Shown here piece after piece: positions 49,634-52,000 of a DNA stretch of 52,000 bases. How positions within the stretch are numbered: the first letter of the stretch is position 1; every line of letters begins with the position of its first letter. The notes beneath the pieces were generated by a model. The model was not told the origin of the DNA. It did no database searches and saw only the letters and a program-made list of their open reading frames with translations. This stretch comes from Bolinopsis microptera. Taxonomy: Eukaryota > Ctenophora > Tentaculata > Lobata > Bolinopsidae. Made by a program: the position numbers and the translations under genes. The stretch is from positions 1,764,001-1,816,000 of the forward strand of contig NC_087073.1 of assembly GCF_026151205.1 (NCBI RefSeq), given 5' to 3'.

Positions 49634-51937
49634 GGGGGCAACGTTTTGTAGATTAAGGTAGATAAAAGTAGAATGTCATCCTTTTTTTTGCGAATTCTAC
49701 TCTACTTTATTCTACTTGCCCCCCCCTCCCCCCTGGCCCCTATATAATATGATTATTATTTTACCGAGGTTTGATGTGAGCTTCCTTACGAGGATATCTC
49801 TGTTATCTTGTGAGTTCTCACAAAGATCAGGCAGTAACACGTGTAGTAACCCTAACAACGCAGTACTGTTACCCTCGTTACCAAGCTGATCTATCAAACA
49901 CCGCGTGATATCGTCAGTGAATAGTTTCATTATTCTAGTGTAAAGATCTGAGTCTTTGGTTGTGAGGTGTAGTAACAGTTCACAGACCTGGTGTGGGTAA
50001 AATATTCATTTCAAACATCGTGCTTTATTTCAGACATTCTGGCCTGAATTATATATGTAGATTGTAAGATATGAGGAAACTAAAAATGTGACAGTTGTTG
50101 AAAAGAGTGAGAGAATAAATATGAGTGACTGAACGTATTAAAATACCACATACCTTATCTCGGATACAGGGCACACCATCAAGTAGGTCGTTCTGTGTCA
50201 AATCCGCCAGAAGATTTTGTTGACAACTGAGGATTCACCTTATTAAATTATTTGGCGCAAAGATACGTGACATGTTAACAAGGATCGACCGGGACCGCTT
50301 TTTTGGCCGGGATCCCGGTCGAACCTTGGTCACATGTAGTATATTAAACGTGACATAATTAAACACTTTTTGTACACAGACTTTGGTTTCACTTTAAATA
50401 CAAAAAAGAAGCCGCTAAGAGCTAACACGAGAAGTCTAAAAATAGAATTTAACCGTACTTTACAAAAGCGGAGAGCATAGTTTCAGATTTGGTGAAGTCG
50501 ATGAGGAGATTGAGGCAATACAACTTGGTGTCCTGGTCGCCAGAGTTCAGCATGTTCATTACCAGTGTGTAGGTTCCGTCAACATTACCCACAAACAGCT
50601 GAAACAGATTTATTGCTATTTTATCGCTATTCGTTAATTTTCAGATTTATTGCTATTTTATCGCTATTCGTTAATTTTCAGATGAGCCCTATTTGATAAA
50701 TTTTGTCAGTTTTTGTTCATATTTGCTCTGATTTCGTTAAAAACTATTTTACAGTAGATAACTATTTTGCAGTTATTATATTTTGTTTGAAATAAATTTC
50801 GTCGTAAAATTCGTAATGTACATATTGATCGTTATAATTGAATTAATACTATTTCAGAATATGAGTATGACGTAGAAATGTCGATACGTTATTCAGCTAT
50901 TTATTTCCATTAGAATCTGTCTTCACTGAGTCTATTCAGAAACAATCAGAAATTTGAATAAAAGATTTATTGCTGGTAAGAAACGGTGGCGATAATCCCT
51001 GAAAGGTGCAATAATAATACTCTATTACCCAGTTCACAAAATCATACTAACAGGGGGCGACCTTGCCTAACACTACTAGATAACCTAAAAGCAGATAGCT
51101 AGACTGATGGAAGACAGAAAGCTGTGGAGAACTGTTGTCAATGGATCTCGGGAATACTACCCGCCTTAAGTCAAGTCAAGTACCCAGTTAGTGGATATAG
51201 CTTATTCACAAAATCAGTAGGTAGGGAGGACATCGTTAAAACAATAAGATTTACTGCTGAAGTAACAATCACCACTAACCTTGTTCCCAAGATCCTCGTT
51301 CAGACAGAGAGCGGTAATGAGCGAGAGAGAATGAACAATAACAACACGTGACCTAGCAACACGTGACCTAGTAACACGTGACCTAGCAACACGTGACCTA
51401 GCAACACGTGACCTAGCAACACGTGACCTAGCAACACGTGACCTAGCAACACGTGACCTAGCAACGTACCCATAAAGAGGACCGGATTCCTTGTCATAAG
51501 GATTGGGAGCACTCTAACCATTCACCTAGCAACACGTGACCTAGCAACACGTGACCTAGTAACACGTGACCTAGCAACACGTGACCTAGCAACACGTGAC
51601 CTAGCAACACGTGACTTAGCAATCATCACTAACCTTGTTCCCAAGATCCTCGTTCAGACATAGAGCGGTTATGAGCGAGAGAGAATGAACAATAACAACA
51701 CGTGACCTAGCAACACGTGACCTAGCAACACGTGACCTAGCAACACGTGACCTAGCAACACGTGACCTAGCAACACGTGACCTAGCAACACGTGACCTAG
51801 CAATCATCACTAACCTTGTTCCCAAGATCCTCGTTCAGACATAGAGCGGTAATAAGCGAGAGAGAATGAACAATAACGCTCATATTATCATCCCCTAATA
51901 AGCCCATTAGTCTGCTGTACAGCGATCTGATGTTCTC
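45542..51937 (-). CDS. CIP2A: CIP2A orthologue, armadillo-like half (8 exons, 5' end outside window)
   Basis: Exons in transcript order: 51815-51937, 50459-50598, 50154-50226, 49765-49987, 49322-49469, 48666-48772, 45762-45855, 45542-45636. Exit phases run 0, 2, 0, 1, 2, 1, 2, 1, and each matches the next exon, the last joining 45393. The helical reading fits the CIP2A N-terminal armadillo fold: VIVHSLSLITALCLNEDLG (human, recalled: VVVFALSILSSLTLNEEVG), TKLYCLNLLIDF (human TRKYSVDLLMDL) and QPNLPSFIGKAMLSDDS (human DPRLITPLAFALTSDNR). The donor after 50459 (GTACGG) is weak but is the one keeping phase. The N-terminal part, about 170 residues by comparison with human, lies beyond the window end. 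Several of these exons have extra copies of their own splice junctions in the next intron. Confidence 0.9.
45943..46547. mobile_element. 605-bp MITE with about 45-bp TIRs and TA target
   Basis: GATGTGGATACTGGCGGGGA at 45943 and the inverted copy ending at 46547 continue as TIRs for about 45 bp (to GTTTGTTTACATTAATA) with one mismatch. TA flanks both ends (45941-45942 and 46548-46549). A tandem duplication of the inner TIR region (GTTCGGCAGGCTGAGGAGGT, near 46000 and 46058) lies inside. No transposase frame. The Tc1-mariner class is suggested by TA only. Confidence 0.85.
46579..48540 (+). mobile_element. Penelope-like element (RT plus GIY-YIG), 5' truncated
   Basis: The frame is open from before 46579 to TAA at 48291-48293, without needing the TTG codon at 46794 as a start. 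RT motifs: TFDYKALYDSL, KRGVPTGGSICVQLAN, RYIDDG and AFLDIKF. The C-terminal part has a Cys-rich CGGRHCGTCNII and a GIY-YIG nuclease (VYIFSCQLCNMCYVGRT with RVNEHRAHY). Both domains look intact, but the N-terminal RT part is missing. TATATACTACAATAC at 46564-46578 and 48541-48555 is a likely 15-bp target duplication. It sits in the CIP2A intron 45856-48665, opposite to CIP2A. Confidence 0.88.
48935..49321 (-). repeat. CACGTG-rich 15-bp array between two copies of a donor segment
   Basis: About 17 units of ACACGTGACCTAGCA (49007-49268) are bounded by copies of GGACCGGACTCCTTGTCATA followed by GGATTGGGAGCACTCTC (about 48950-49000 and 49280-49321). The right copy contains the real CIP2A donor (CCTG|GTTAGAGAGTGCTCCC on minus). 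The left copy carries CTG|GTAAGAGAGTGCTCCC. Confidence 0.9.
49597..49746. mobile_element. G-tract foldback element in a CIP2A intron
   Basis: TATATAGGGG with a long G run, GGAGGGGGCAAC and AAAAGTAGAAT on the left is mirrored on the right by ATTCTAC, TTGCCCCCCCCTCCCCCC and GGCCCCTATATA. The inverted arms and TATATA ends suggest a short non-autonomous element. The exact G count is unreliable. Confidence 0.65.
50605..50682 (-). repeat. 37-bp direct duplication next to a CIP2A acceptor
   Basis: Two copies (50605-50641 and 50642-50678) of a unit beginning CAGATTTATTGCTATTTTAT lie directly upstream, in transcript sense, of the acceptor of exon 50459-50598. Confidence 0.9.
50683..51269. other. CIP2A intron, no gene seen
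   Basis: AT-rich intron sequence without a recognisable exon or element. Confidence 0.5.
51270..51814 (-). repeat. Two extra copies of a CIP2A exon 3' half with donor, plus CACGTG arrays
   Basis: The exon end ATTGTTCATTCTCTCTCGCT through GATCTTGGGAACAAG and donor GTTAGT (real exon, donor at 51814) is copied at about 51620-51694 and 51272-51343 with few changes. The copies still read VHSLSLITALCLNEDLGNK-like. Between them are ACACGTGACCTAGCA arrays (51344-51464, 51527-51617, 51696-51801) and one copy of the GGACCGGATTCCTTGTCATA segment also found at 48950 and 49280. Confidence 0.92.
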
Positions 51938-52000
51938 CTGTTCAAATTTAATAACAGATTAGCAGTTTCTCAAATTAGTAAATTTATCGAAAGTGAAAGT

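Overview
The window is nuclear DNA of an animal, most likely a marine invertebrate. It has spliced genes with GT-AG introns, multidomain extracellular proteins (Ig, Kazal, VWD, LDLa, hevein-like), 7TM receptors, tRNA-derived SINEs, a non-LTR element, a Penelope-like element and CCCTAA-type arrays. A cnidarian or other early-branching or invertebrate-deuterostome lineage fits the domain mix, but the sequence does not settle the species.

Layout. (1) 1-12956, + strand: a tandem cluster of four paralogous secreted Ig/follistatin-Kazal/Ig/VWD proteins. The first is cut by the window edge and the last two are very recent duplicates. They are separated by SINEs, a dispersed inverted repeat and a perfect 70-bp palindrome. 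(2) 15023-25561, + strand: a multi-exon class A GPCR, rebuilt from short exons with matching splice phases. Its TM2-TM3 exon(s) are missing; they should lie in 16.2-23.8 kb, much of which (16.7-22.1 kb) looks like uncorrected long-read sequence full of homopolymers. (3) 27560-51937, - strand: a CIP2A orthologue (inhibitor of PP2A) in 14 phase-consistent exons. Armadillo-like exons lie at high coordinates and coiled-coil exons at low coordinates; both ends of the gene are outside or unseen. (4) 37597-42905, + strand: a large receptor with two hevein-like domains, LDLa repeats and a 7TM domain, nested in the 13-kb CIP2A intron next to a decayed LINE. (5) The 2.9-kb CIP2A intron at 45856-48665 holds a TIR element and a Penelope-like element.

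Most striking pattern. Many minisatellites here are anchored on splice junctions. At about eleven exon ends in three unrelated genes, the tandem unit contains a copy of the exon end with its 5' splice site, or of the 3' splice site. Copy number runs from 2 to more than 30. Examples are eight copies of an exon 3' end plus donor in CIP2A (44844-45235), more than 30 acceptor-bearing units directly upstream of the next exon (43442-44727), and arrays that start exactly at a donor (16209, 29168 descending). A second pattern is that the three CCCTAA-like arrays each sit between inverted repeats built around ACAATTGA or ACAACTGA, as if carried by a mobile element.

The genes are not a pathway; they are neighbours. 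Extracellular matrix or mucus-type proteins and cell-surface receptors surround a conserved intracellular regulator. All calls rest on reading the sequence by eye; no database search was run.
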